A stretch of 64,000 bases of DNA from Microbacterium azadirachtae (GCF_000956545.1 NZ_JYIT01000065.1:1-64000); one strand, 5' to 3'. Counted from the first letter of the stretch, positions 33,951-42,552 are shown. Notes: generated by a model not told the origin, from the sequence alone. Made by a program: numbers and translations.

Positions 33951-33980
33951 AAGGAGCGCGGACCAGGGCGAGAAGTGACG
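33951..33980 (-). promoter_or_regulatory. CGTCACTT-N16-CTCCTT element, copy C
   Basis: Exact halves with 16 nt between them, between the sigma gene stop (33994) and the hairpin at 33905-33946. It may be an attenuated or decoy copy, or a relic of duplication. Confidence 0.5.
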
Positions 33981-33993
33981 CGCCGTGAGAGAG

Positions 33994-34563
33994 TCAGTGC
34001 CGCTCCTCCTCGTCCCGCAGGGCGGGCGGGATCTGGCCGGACAGCCACTGGATCCTCAACCCGGCCCTGGCTCGCCGCTGCAGCTGCGAGACGGCGTTCG
34101 GCTTGATGCCGAGCTGCCGAGCGATCTCCGGCCGGCTCACCTCCGCGACCTCCGCGAGCCACAGCACCTGCTGCCAGCGCTCGGGCAGCGCCTGCAGCGC
34201 GGTCAGGACGGCGGTGGCGTCGCCGTCCCTCTCGGCGATGCTGAGCGCATCGCGCTCGTCGATCTGCTCGACCTCGCCGAGCTGCACGAGCTGCTCCGCC
34301 TCCTTGCGCCACCGGATCGCGAGATTGCGCACGACCGACGTGAGATATGACCGGAACGCGAACTGCGGGCCCGCCTCGGTCGTCGTGACCTGCTGGAACA
34401 CGGCGAGGAACGCCTCGGAGACCAGATCTTCCGCGCGTGACGCCAGACGCCGGTGCGCATAGCGCAGGGCGGCCTTCGAATGCCGCAGCCAGAGGGCGTC
34501 GTACGCCCGCACGTCTCCCGCGCGCAGAGCGCGCAGAAGCTCGGCATCGGTGCGTGGATCCAC
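33994..34563 (-). CDS. ECF sigma factor (free paralogue)
   Basis: A 189-aa RNA polymerase sigma factor of the ECF group. Region 2 is at ~1-85 (LVSEAFLAVFQQVTTTEAG, RSYLTSVVRNLAIRW) and region 4 at ~115-172 (ALPERWQQVLWLAEV, RPEIARQLGIKPNAVSQLQRR). It is colinear with residues 1-183 of the fusion protein at 30692-32476 and stops exactly where that protein continues into its anti-sigma module; no zinc finger or membrane helix follows. The GTG start is preceded by GGGGAGGATCTC. Element copy B lies about 190 nt upstream, consistent with autoregulation. No separate anti-sigma gene is adjacent, so the fusion protein may restrain it. Confidence 0.92.
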   Translation of the reverse strand: MDPRTDAELLRALRAGDVRAYDALWLRHSKAALRYAHRRLASRAEDLVSEAFLAVFQQVTTTEAGPQFAFRSYLTSVVRNLAIRWRKEAEQLVQLGEVEQIDERDALSIAERDGDATAVLTALQALPERWQQVLWLAEVAEVSRPEIARQLGIKPNAVSQLQRRARAGLRIQWLSGQIPPALRDEEERH

Positions 34564-34755
34564 CGAGATCCTCCCCAATGAATGAGGCTCATCCGGCTCT
34601 CCTCCCCAAGAGGCCGGAAGTGGATCTGCACGACGGGTGCACGCAGTTGAACGGTCCGACGATAGCGGATCCGACCCCTGCTCCCGGTGTGCCGGACGGG
34701 GTGCCGTCGCGTGCCGCCCGCCGTTGCCCGCGAGCACAGAAAACGGCTCATACCG

Positions 34756-34784
34756 AAGGAGTGCGGAAGTGCCGAAAAGTGACG
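34756..34784 (-). promoter_or_regulatory. CGTCACTT-N15-CTCCTT element, copy B
   Basis: On the minus strand, facing the free sigma gene whose GTG lies 193 nt downstream. The divergent gap 34564-34890 (327 bp) otherwise holds the inverted repeat and -10 of the wzy gene on the plus strand. I see no small gene in it. Confidence 0.55.
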
Positions 34785-34823
34785 AATCGACTTTTCGACG
34801 GCACGCGTGCCTGGGCCGTGGCC

Positions 34824-34864
34824 CGGTATTCCGCCCCCCGCGCGGAATACCGGCGTGGGATAAT
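34824..34864 (+). promoter_or_regulatory. 11-bp inverted repeat and -10 upstream of second wzy
   Basis: CGGTATTCCGC (34824-34834) and GCGGAATACCG (34842-34852) form a perfect palindrome with a 7-nt spacer. GATAAT follows at 34859-34864, and the ATG is 27 nt further on. The position over the -35 region suggests an operator for a dimeric regulator, although a hairpin insulating the divergent unit is also possible. Confidence 0.55.
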
Positions 34865-34890
34865 GGCGCCTGGGACGAAGGACCGGGGAC

Positions 34891-36339
34891 ATGGGCAGAG
34901 CCGCAGGTGTCGTATCGCGCGTTCGTGACGCCCTCCCCACGGCCTGGGCGGCCACCTGGCAATGGGCGGTCATCGCCGTCGGCGTCGCGCTCGCCGCCTA
35001 CCTCGTGCTGGAGCACGCGACCACCTCCTCCGTGCTGGCCGCCGCCGCGCTCGCCGCCCTCCTCGTCGGCGCCGTGCTCACCTGGTCGGTGCCCCTGGCG
35101 ATCGCGCTCATGGCGACGCCGGTCGTGTTCGTCACGGAGCGCCTCGCGGTCGGCGGAGCGGATCTGACGGTGTCGGACGCCGCGCTGGCCGCAGGCTTCG
35201 GCACCGTGGTGCTGCTGGGCAGCCGCCGGCTCAGCCCACCGATGCGGGCGATGCTGTGGCTGAACGCGATCTACCAGTTCAGCACCGTCTTCACGGTGAT
35301 CGCGAACCCGTTCCCGCAGAACACCGTCGAGTGGTTCCACGCCTGGCTGCTGATCTCGGGAGCGCTTGTGCTCGGATGGGGGCTGGGGCGCGCAGGCTAC
35401 GCGCGGCTGAGCATGCTCCTGCTGCTGGGCATGCTGGGACTGATCGCGGCGGGGACCTTCGCGACGGCGGCGCTCAACGCCCTCCAGGGGCACGGCCTCG
35501 ATGCCGTGTACCCCCTGTGGCCGTGGGCGATGCACAAGAACGCCGCCGGCGGAGCCCTGGCGCTCGGCGTCTTCCTGGTCTACGCGCGACCGGACTGGCT
35601 CGGGCTCTCCCGGCGCTGGACGGTGCTGCTGGTGTGCGTCTTCGGGGCGGCGCTGCTGCTCACGCAGTCACGCCAGGCGATCGCCGGCCTGCTGGGCGCG
35701 CTCTTCATCCTGATCATCCGCCGCGGCGCGGCGGGGCACGCGCTGTTCCTCACCGTGCTGGCCGTCCCGGCCGTGCTGCTGCTCGTGCAGAGTGTGATCG
35801 AGCAGTTCGCATCCGGGAACCAGTTCAACTCGGCATACGCCCGACTGGACTGGATGCGCGAGGTGTACGCGCTGTGGAAGCTGTCGCCGGTGTTCGGCCA
35901 CGGACTGCGCTATTGGTACGTGCACCCCTGGGCGCATTTCCAGCCCCCGCAGGCGGAGCTCGAGGTCGCGGCGTCTGCGGGCGTCGTGGGCCTGCTGGGG
36001 TTCGCGATCATGTGGGCGGGGTTCGTCATCGTGCTGTGGCGGGTGGCGCCCCGCTACGGCGCGGTCGCTCTCGGCGCGGTCGTGCTGCGCATCACCGCGG
36101 CGCAGTTCGACCTGTTCTGGGTGGCGGCGCAGGTCTCGGTGCCGTTCGTGGTCGCGGGGATCTGCCTGGGCGCGCAGGCGCTCGCCGTCTCGAAGGGTGA
36201 CGGACAGTACTGGGCGCCCCCGAAGGACGCCCGGCAGAGCTCCGCCGAGCGCCGCGCGGCGGCACGGCGCTCGAAGGCCCGGGGCCGGCGGAACCCCCGT
36301 TTGTATGATCGTGCTTACTCATCCACCCCGAAGGACTGA
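34891..36339 (+). CDS. O-antigen ligase/Wzy-type polymerase (copy 2)
   Basis: A 482-aa membrane protein with about 11 helices and a polar basic C-terminal tail of ~50 residues (ARQSSAERRAAARRSKARGRR). The family loop contains LTQSRQAIAGLLGAL, ARLDWMREVYALWKLSPVFGHGLRYWYVHPWAHFQPPQAELEVAASAGVVGL. HPWAHFQP takes the place of the conserved N-P-H-N-x3-Q region, a plausible divergence. It starts the operon wzy-wzc-GT4-pyruvyltransferase with only 1 nt before the kinase gene. Predicted to polymerise the second exopolysaccharide at the membrane's outer face. Confidence 0.85.
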   Translation: MGRAAGVVSRVRDALPTAWAATWQWAVIAVGVALAAYLVLEHATTSSVLAAAALAALLVGAVLTWSVPLAIALMATPVVFVTERLAVGGADLTVSDAALAAGFGTVVLLGSRRLSPPMRAMLWLNAIYQFSTVFTVIANPFPQNTVEWFHAWLLISGALVLGWGLGRAGYARLSMLLLLGMLGLIAAGTFATAALNALQGHGLDAVYPLWPWAMHKNAAGGALALGVFLVYARPDWLGLSRRWTVLLVCVFGAALLLTQSRQAIAGLLGALFILIIRRGAAGHALFLTVLAVPAVLLLVQSVIEQFASGNQFNSAYARLDWMREVYALWKLSPVFGHGLRYWYVHPWAHFQPPQAELEVAASAGVVGLLGFAIMWAGFVIVLWRVAPRYGAVALGAVVLRITAAQFDLFWVAAQVSVPFVVAGICLGAQALAVSKGDGQYWAPPKDARQSSAERRAAARRSKARGRRNPRLYDRAYSSTPKD

Positions 36340-36340
36340 C

Positions 36341-38074
36341 ATGGACATCCGGGACTATCTTCGGGCGCTGCGGCGCAACTGGATCGCGATCATCCTGATG
36401 ACCGCGGTCGGGCTCGGCGCCGCGTACGGGTGGGCGAAGATCCAGACGCCCGTGTACGAGGCCTCGGTCAGCGGTCTGGTGAAGAGTCGGGTGACGCCGA
36501 CGGATCCGCAGCAGCAGCTCGCGCAGTCCACGGACACGTATGCCCGCGCGAAAGTGCCGACCTACCTCGTGATGGCGGGATGGCGCAGCGTCGCCGTGAA
36601 CGCCGGCTCGACCCTGGGGCTCTCGGACAGCCCGGAGTCTCTGGTGAAGCGCATCACGGTGACCAACCCCGAGGCCACCAACATCATCAACATCGCGGCC
36701 ACCGCGTCGTCGCCGAAGGCCGCGCAGCAGCTCGCGGACGCGTGGATGAAGGGCCTCGTCTCCGTCATCGACGACACCGACGGCATCGATCGCCAGCCGG
36801 GGACCTCGCCGGTCATGATCTACGTCGCGCAGACCGCGGCGCTGCCCGAGGCGCCGATCTTCCCGAGCGTCCCCACGGCGCTGCTGATCGGCGGACTCCT
36901 GGGGCTCGGCGGCGGGATCGCGTTCGCGATGATCCGCGCGATCTCGGATCGCCGCGTGCGCGGCACCGACGACGTGGAGCAGCGTCTGGGGGTGCCCGTC
37001 GTCGGCATCATCCCGAAGGTCGACTCCGTGGCCGCGGAGCGGCGGATCGTCGCAGAGGACGACGCGCACGCGGATTCGCGCACGGACTTCGCGGTGCGCG
37101 AATCGCTGCGCGCCCTGCGCACGAATCTGCAGTTCATGGACGTCGACCATCCTCCGCGCACGATCGTGGTGACGAGCGCCCTGCCGGGGGAGGGGAAGTC
37201 GACCGTGGCCGCGAACCTCGCGATGACCCTGGCCGCCGCCGGCGCGAACGTCGTGCTCGTCGACGGCGACCTCCGGCGCCCGACCGTCGCCTCGACCCTC
37301 GGGCTCGTCGCGGGCGCGGGCCTCACCGACGTGCTCGCCGGACGGGCCAAGCTCACCGAGGTCGCGCAGACGGCGCCCGATATCCCCAACCTGGCTGTGC
37401 TGACCGCCGGCACCATCCCGCCGAACCCGAGCGAGGTGCTCGGATCCGCGCGGATGCACCAGCTCGTGAAGGACCTGACGAAGCACGCGACCGTCATCAT
37501 CGACGCTCCGCCCGTGCTCGCCGTGACCGACGGCGCCGTGCTCGCCAACCAGGCCGATGGCGCCCTGCTCGTGGTCGCGGTCGGAAAGACCACCTACGAC
37601 GTCGTCGACAAGGCGCTCAACACGCTCGAGAAGGCACGGGGGCGGGTGCTCGGGGTGGTGCTCAACCGCGTGCCCGTGACCGGACGGCAGGCCGGGTACG
37701 CCTACGACTACCGCGAGAAGTCCTCGCCGAAGGAGACGGCGGGCAAGGGCGGCAAGAGCACCGACGCGGCGAGCGGGCCGAAGCGCACCGGCGCGCAGCC
37801 GGTGCCCGTCGTGCCGGCCGACCAGGGACCGCTGCTCCCCGACGAGGAGGCGTCGGCGCAGCCCGTCGAGGAGACGGTCGCCGCCCCCGCCTCGAAGCCG
37901 CGCCGGGCCACGGCGCGTGCGGTGCGCGCCGCGCGGACCGCCGCTCCCGCCGAGCGCGGGAAGGATCCCGCTCTCGCGGCGGATCCCGAAGCCGGCGACC
38001 TCGACAGCCTGCTGGGCGACTTCATCGCCGACGACGCCGCCACCGGGCCGCGCCGCCAGCGCGGCCGGACGTGA
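36341..38074 (+). CDS. Wzz/Wzc-type polysaccharide tyrosine autokinase
   Basis: Controls polymer chain length and export through autophosphorylation. The 577-aa chain has an N-terminal Wzz domain (DIRDYLRALRRNW; membrane helices ~14-31 and ~179-200), then a bacterial tyrosine kinase domain with Walker A LPGEGKST at 281-288, Walker A-prime VVLVDGDLRRP at 304-314 and Walker B VIIDAPPVLAVTD. The single-chain arrangement is typical of actinobacteria. The C-terminal ~120 residues are Pro/Ala/Lys/Arg-rich, and the only tyrosines there are in GYAYDYRE at the beginning, so the usual terminal Tyr cluster is reduced. It overlaps the next GT4 by GTGA. Confidence 0.93.
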   Translation: MDIRDYLRALRRNWIAIILMTAVGLGAAYGWAKIQTPVYEASVSGLVKSRVTPTDPQQQLAQSTDTYARAKVPTYLVMAGWRSVAVNAGSTLGLSDSPESLVKRITVTNPEATNIINIAATASSPKAAQQLADAWMKGLVSVIDDTDGIDRQPGTSPVMIYVAQTAALPEAPIFPSVPTALLIGGLLGLGGGIAFAMIRAISDRRVRGTDDVEQRLGVPVVGIIPKVDSVAAERRIVAEDDAHADSRTDFAVRESLRALRTNLQFMDVDHPPRTIVVTSALPGEGKSTVAANLAMTLAAAGANVVLVDGDLRRPTVASTLGLVAGAGLTDVLAGRAKLTEVAQTAPDIPNLAVLTAGTIPPNPSEVLGSARMHQLVKDLTKHATVIIDAPPVLAVTDGAVLANQADGALLVVAVGKTTYDVVDKALNTLEKARGRVLGVVLNRVPVTGRQAGYAYDYREKSSPKETAGKGGKSTDAASGPKRTGAQPVPVVPADQGPLLPDEEASAQPVEETVAAPASKPRRATARAVRAARTAAPAERGKDPALAADPEAGDLDSLLGDFIADDAATGPRRQRGRT

Positions 38075-39255
38075 GCGCGCCGCGCGTCGCACTGATCACG
38101 TCGTCCTACGCACCCCACGTCGGCGGCGTCGAGACCCACGTCGCCGAGGTCGCCCGAGCTCTGACCGCCCGCGGCGTCGCGGTCGAGGTCTGGGCCGTCG
38201 ACCGGGGCGAGCGCCCGCAGGGCCCGCCGCCCGACGCGTTCCCCGTGCGCTATCTGCCGACGCCCCTGCCGGCCCGGCGTGCGGCGTCGCTGGCCCGGTT
38301 CGCCCGGCGGGCGCCGGGGGCGTGGACCGCATGGACGCGCGCGCACCGGCGCTTCCGCCCCGACGTCCTCCACGTGCACTGCTTCGGCCCGAACGGGCTC
38401 TACGCGCTCGCCCTGCAGCGCCGATTCGGCACGCCCCTGATCGTCACCTCCCACGGGGAGACCACCGGCGACGACGACAACGTCTTCGCCCGCTCCGCGC
38501 TCCTGCGCCGCGGCCTCCGCGACGCGCTGGCCGCATCCACCGCGGTGACCGCGCCCTCGGAATATGTGCTGCGGGATCTGCGCGCGCGATTCGGACTGAC
38601 CGGCGGCGTGGTGGTGCCGAACGGCGTGGCCCCCGACGTGCCGGCGGACAAGGGGATCCGCAGCCGCCTCCCCTCGGGCGCCTATCTCGCCGCGGTCGGC
38701 CGGCTCGGCAGGATGAAGGGGTTCGACCTCCTGATCGAGGCGTTCGCGCGTCTGCGGGAGCGCGGGACACCGTCGCGGGCCGGGAACGGTGAGGGGCCGG
38801 ACGAGGTGCGGCTCGTGATCGCCGGCGACGGACCCGAGCGGTCCGCGCTGGCGGAGCAGGTCGCGGCACGCGGTCTCACCGACGTCGTGGACTTCCTCGG
38901 ATGGTGCGCGCCGGCCGAGGTGGCGACGGTGCTGGCGGGATCCCGCGCGCTCGTGGTGCCGAGCCGCTCCGAGGCGTTCGGCATCGCGGCGCTGGAGGCG
39001 TGGCGAGCCGGGACGGCCCTCGTGATGACGAACCGCGGCGGCGCCGGCGAGTTCGTCCACGACGGCGAGGACGGCATCCTGGTCGACCCCGAGGACGAGG
39101 ATGCGCTGGCGGCCGCCATCGCGCGCGTGCTCGAGGATCCGGCGCTGCGCGACGGGCTGGCGGCGGCGGGATCCGAGCGGGTCGCCGAGTTCCGCTGGGA
39201 GCGCGTCGTCGAGCGGTACCTGCTGCTCTATCCGCCCGCGGGGACGTCCCGATGA
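38071..39255 (+). CDS. GT4 glycosyltransferase
   Basis: A 394-aa GT-B transferase in the second polymer operon. The N-terminus has VALITSSYAPHVGGVETHVAEVARAL, the acceptor domain VLHVHCFGPNGLYAL, and the donor domain YLAAVGRLGRMKGFDLLIEAF and VVPSRSEAFGIAALEAWRAGTALV with E-x7-E. The GTG start overlaps the kinase stop (GTGA) and its own stop overlaps the pyruvyltransferase start (ATGA), so the unit is translationally coupled. The donor sugar is unknown. Confidence 0.92.
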   Translation: MSAPRVALITSSYAPHVGGVETHVAEVARALTARGVAVEVWAVDRGERPQGPPPDAFPVRYLPTPLPARRAASLARFARRAPGAWTAWTRAHRRFRPDVLHVHCFGPNGLYALALQRRFGTPLIVTSHGETTGDDDNVFARSALLRRGLRDALAASTAVTAPSEYVLRDLRARFGLTGGVVVPNGVAPDVPADKGIRSRLPSGAYLAAVGRLGRMKGFDLLIEAFARLRERGTPSRAGNGEGPDEVRLVIAGDGPERSALAEQVAARGLTDVVDFLGWCAPAEVATVLAGSRALVVPSRSEAFGIAALEAWRAGTALVMTNRGGAGEFVHDGEDGILVDPEDEDALAAAIARVLEDPALRDGLAAAGSERVAEFRWERVVERYLLLYPPAGTSR

Positions 39256-40139
39256 CCGGGGCCGGAGGGTACGACAGCCCGCTTCGGCGGCGACTGCGCC
39301 AGGCGCGACGGATCCTGCAGGCCGCGCCCGTGGTCGGCGTGCGCGGAGTCGTCGTGCCCGCTTTCTGGTGGGACGGGCACCCGAACTTCGGCGATGCCCT
39401 CACACCGCTGCTGCTGCCGCGGTACGGCATCGTCCCGCTGCATCGCGAACCCGACCGAGCGCGGCTCGCGGGGGTCGGCAGCATCATCCAGTTCCTCCCC
39501 GAGCGCTTCGACGGGGCCGTCTGGGGCTCGGGGTCGATCGACGACGCCGAACGCCGCCTGCCGTCGGCCCACGTCCTGGCCGTCCGCGGCCCGCTCACGG
39601 CGGAGCGGATCGGGGCGGAAGGGGTCGCGTACGGCGACCCGGGGCTGCTGGTGGGCCGTCACCTGAAACGGCCCCGGTCGGACGGCAGGGTCGTGCTCGT
39701 GGCGCACGGTCATCATCGGCGCGATGAGGAGCTCCTCCGGCTCCAGGCGGCAGCGGGCGTGCGCGCCGTCAACGTGCACCGGCCTGCACCGGGAGTGCTG
39801 CGCGGGATCGCCTCGGCGGACGCGGTGCTGACCACGTCGCTGCACGGGCTCGTCACGGCCGACGCCTACGGGATCCCGGCCGTCTGGACGACGCGGGAGC
39901 CGGCCCTCATCGGCGGCGACTTCAAGTTCCGCGACTACGAGGCGGCGGTCACGCCGGGCCGCAGCCGCTTCGTCTCCTTCGAGGACCTGCGCACGCCGGA
40001 CGACGTGGTGCGCCGGGCGCGCGCCGCCGACGCCGCGCGCGTGACGGCGCTGTGCGACGGGCTGGAGTCGGCACTGCGCCGTCTTCCCGAGGTTCTCGGG
40101 GCGTTGCCGCGCTACCCGGCGGGAGCTCTGCACCGCTGA
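39252..40139 (+). CDS. Polysaccharide pyruvyl transferase family protein (copy 1)
   Basis: Predicted to add ketal-linked pyruvate from phosphoenolpyruvate to a sugar of the polymer, giving it negative charge. The 295-aa length and motifs fit the family: FWWDGHPNFGDALTPLLL near residue 45, in which N-[FI]-G-D is the signature, the central ILPERFDGAVWGSGSI-like strand, and TTSLHGLVTADAYGIPAVW in the C-terminal half, where the S-x-H-G/RxH block binds donor. It is the last gene of the wzy-wzc operon. Some relatives (CsaB type) pyruvylate secondary cell-wall polymers for S-layer binding. Confidence 0.9.
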   Translation: MTGAGGYDSPLRRRLRQARRILQAAPVVGVRGVVVPAFWWDGHPNFGDALTPLLLPRYGIVPLHREPDRARLAGVGSIIQFLPERFDGAVWGSGSIDDAERRLPSAHVLAVRGPLTAERIGAEGVAYGDPGLLVGRHLKRPRSDGRVVLVAHGHHRRDEELLRLQAAAGVRAVNVHRPAPGVLRGIASADAVLTTSLHGLVTADAYGIPAVWTTREPALIGGDFKFRDYEAAVTPGRSRFVSFEDLRTPDDVVRRARAADAARVTALCDGLESALRRLPEVLGALPRYPAGALHR

Positions 40140-40160
40140 CCTCCCGCGGTCCGGCAGCGG

Positions 40161-41222
40161 TCAGCGCAGGGCGGCCCAGATCCGGGCGTGGCCCTGCGCC
40201 GAGCGGTCCCAGGTGAACTCCGCCGCGCGCGCACGGCCGGCGGCGATGAGCGCGTCGACGGCGCTGTCGCCCGATGTCGCGGTCAGCACGCCGTCGACGA
40301 CCCCGTCCGCCGTCGGCGCGACGATCACCGCTGCTCCGCCGGCGACCTCGGGCAGGCTGCTCGTGTTCGCCGCGATCACGGGGACGCGGGCGGCCATCGC
40401 CTCCAGCACGGGCAGTCCGAACCCTTCGTAGAGCGACGGCACGACCACGGCGCGGGCCGCGGCGACCAGGCCCGGCATGAGCTCGTCCGGCAGGCGACCG
40501 AGCAGGCGCACCGCGGGCAGGTCCGAGAACAGCTCCGTGCGCCGGGGATGCGGCGGGCCGGCGAGCGCGAGCAGCAGGTCGGGGCGTTCCCGATGGATCC
40601 GGGGCCACGCGGCCGCCAGCGCTTCGAGGTTCTTGCGCCGGGCGGCGCCGCCCGCGTGCAGCAGGAACGGCCGGTCGAGGCCGAGGGTCGCACGCGCCCG
40701 GTCGGTCAGGGGCGTCGCGTCGAGGTAGCGCGGATCCACTCCGTTCGGCACGACGTGCGGATCCGCCACCCCGAGGAAGTCCACCGCCTCCGAGGCGGTG
40801 AACGCCGACACGCAGATGACGGCCGCGGCGCGGCGGGCCTCGGCGGCGGCCGCGGCGACGGGCGCGGACTCGTCCGGGAAGCGCCAGGACACCACGTCGT
40901 GCAGCGTGATCACGTCGGCGTGCGGGGAGGGCGGCAATTCGAGCGCCATGCGGTGCGAGACCGTGTCGCCCCGGTACAGCAGGCGGCCCAGCGACGCGCG
41001 CGCGCTCTCGGTCGCGCGTGCGACCCGGCCGAGGGGAAGCCGGCGGTTCCCGTCGAGAGACGACCGCAGCGACCGGAACACGAGGGGGCGCACGGTCCAC
41101 GGCTCGGACGAGGCGTGGCGCAGCGCCGCCTCGGCGCGCTCGCCGATCTGCCGCTGGTACGCCTGCGCGCCCATGGGCACCTCGGTCGCGATGGTCGCCA
41201 GGGAGAGCCGGGCGGCGGTCAT
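40161..41222 (-). CDS. GT4 glycosyltransferase (mannosyltransferase-like)
   Basis: A 353-aa GT-B transferase. FLLHAGGAARRKNLEALAAAW and VVPSLYEGFGLPVLEAMAARVPVIAANTSSLPEVAG (E-x7-E) are close to the pattern of rhamnosyl- and mannosyltransferases of O-antigen loci. The ATG overlaps the stop of the upstream GT4 by ATGA, making a two-gene minus-strand operon convergent with the pyruvyltransferase. The 21-bp convergent gap has no room for more than a short signal. Confidence 0.92.
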   Translation of the reverse strand: MTAARLSLATIATEVPMGAQAYQRQIGERAEAALRHASSEPWTVRPLVFRSLRSSLDGNRRLPLGRVARATESARASLGRLLYRGDTVSHRMALELPPSPHADVITLHDVVSWRFPDESAPVAAAAAEARRAAAVICVSAFTASEAVDFLGVADPHVVPNGVDPRYLDATPLTDRARATLGLDRPFLLHAGGAARRKNLEALAAAWPRIHRERPDLLLALAGPPHPRRTELFSDLPAVRLLGRLPDELMPGLVAAARAVVVPSLYEGFGLPVLEAMAARVPVIAANTSSLPEVAGGAAVIVAPTADGVVDGVLTATSGDSAVDALIAAGRARAAEFTWDRSAQGHARIWAALR

Positions 41223-42460
41223 GGCGTGCTCCGTCCGGTCGTCCCGCCGCCGGGAGCGCCGTCGCCTGTCGTGCCGCGAGCACCGTCGCCCGGGGGCGCA
41301 GTCGCGTCGCCTCGCCCGGACTGCGCGCTCAGCCAGCCCTCGATCGGCGCGACGCAGGCGGCCCAGGTGCGCTCGGCGAGCACCTGCGCGCGTTCTGCGG
41401 CGGGGACGGGTTCCTCGCCGCGCCGCCGCAGACGCTCGGCGATCCACTCGGCCCATGCCGCCGGATCCGCGGAGACCCGGGCCTGGGCGCCGGGGAAGGC
41501 GTTCGCGGCGTCGGGCGTCGCGATCACGGCCGCTCCGGTGGCCATCGACTCGGCGAACTTCATGGCCGCGCCCACGCCGTCCACCACGGGCACGGCCACG
41601 ACCGTGGCCTCCGCCGCGAAGTCGGCCAGGCTCGGCACCTTTCCGACGAACTCCACGCCCGTCGGCAGTGCGACGGACGGATCCAGTCCCGTGCCCGCGA
41701 TCCGGCACTGCGCCTCGGGCGCCCGCGCGGCGAGCCGCGGCCAGACCTCGCCCGCGAACCACTCCAGTCCGCGGCGGTTCGGCTCCCAGCCCCAGCCGCC
41801 GAAGAGCACCACGAGAGGGAGCGCCCGCGAGTAGTCCCGGTCCGGCCACTCCTGCGGATCGATGCCCAGGGGAGCGGTGAACGTCCGCGCCGCCGCCTCC
41901 GGGTGCTGGGCGATCAGACGGACGCGCTCCGTCTCGGAGCAGGTCATCACGGCGTCCGCGCGGGCGATGGCCCGCGTTTCGAGATCGCGATGCCGTCCCG
42001 CCTGCACGGGGAGCCCGCGGGAGAGGTACCAGGCGCTCATCGCGTTGTGGACGTCGAGCAGGACCGGGACCTCGGTCTCCTCGGGCAGCAGCCAGAGGGA
42101 GTCCTGGTGCGACACCACGATCGCGTCCCAGGGCTCGCTGCGCAGGCGCCGGGAGAGCCGCCGTGCGGCGCCGGGAACCGCCCTGCCCCGCACGTGCAGC
42201 CGCGGGCGGAGCACCTCGCCGAGGGCCGCGATCGAGGAGTCGTCCTGCGGGCCGGCCGGGGAGACGACGACCACCCGTCGACCGTTCTCCCGCAGCGCGG
42301 CGATCTGGTGGTACTGACGGCGCTGCCCGCCCTGCCCGAAGCGATCCGGCACCTCGACGCTCAGCCACAGGATCGCGCTCTGCGGAGCGCGTGCCGACGC
42401 CGCACGGGGCTGCGTCGCCGTGCGGCCGGCGGATCCGTGCGGGGCTCGGGCTCGCGCCAT
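41219..42460 (-). CDS. GT4-like glycosyltransferase
   Basis: A 413-aa GT-B transferase. The N-terminal domain has LWLSVEVPDRFGQGGQRRQYHQIAAL after a 30-residue polar lead; the donor domain has VVLFGGWGWEPNRRGLEWFAGEVWPRL and VPVVDGVGAAMKFAESMATGAAVIAT, the latter typical of the Glyco_trans_1_4 group. The C-terminal 30 residues are Gly/Thr/Pro-rich. The ATG at 42460 is supported by AGGAGG at ideal spacing (AGGAGGCGTG then ATG). It is divergent from the GT2 gene at 42606. Confidence 0.9.
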   Translation of the reverse strand: MARARAPHGSAGRTATQPRAASARAPQSAILWLSVEVPDRFGQGGQRRQYHQIAALRENGRRVVVVSPAGPQDDSSIAALGEVLRPRLHVRGRAVPGAARRLSRRLRSEPWDAIVVSHQDSLWLLPEETEVPVLLDVHNAMSAWYLSRGLPVQAGRHRDLETRAIARADAVMTCSETERVRLIAQHPEAAARTFTAPLGIDPQEWPDRDYSRALPLVVLFGGWGWEPNRRGLEWFAGEVWPRLAARAPEAQCRIAGTGLDPSVALPTGVEFVGKVPSLADFAAEATVVAVPVVDGVGAAMKFAESMATGAAVIATPDAANAFPGAQARVSADPAAWAEWIAERLRRRGEEPVPAAERAQVLAERTWAACVAPIEGWLSAQSGRGDATAPPGDGARGTTGDGAPGGGTTGRSTP

Positions 42461-42552
42461 CACGCCTCCTGTCCGTGTGCGCTTCCAGTATGCCCGCGGG
42501 GATCCGCGACGGATCCTGTTCTCGACGCGCGGACGCCGCGCATCCCGCTGGC

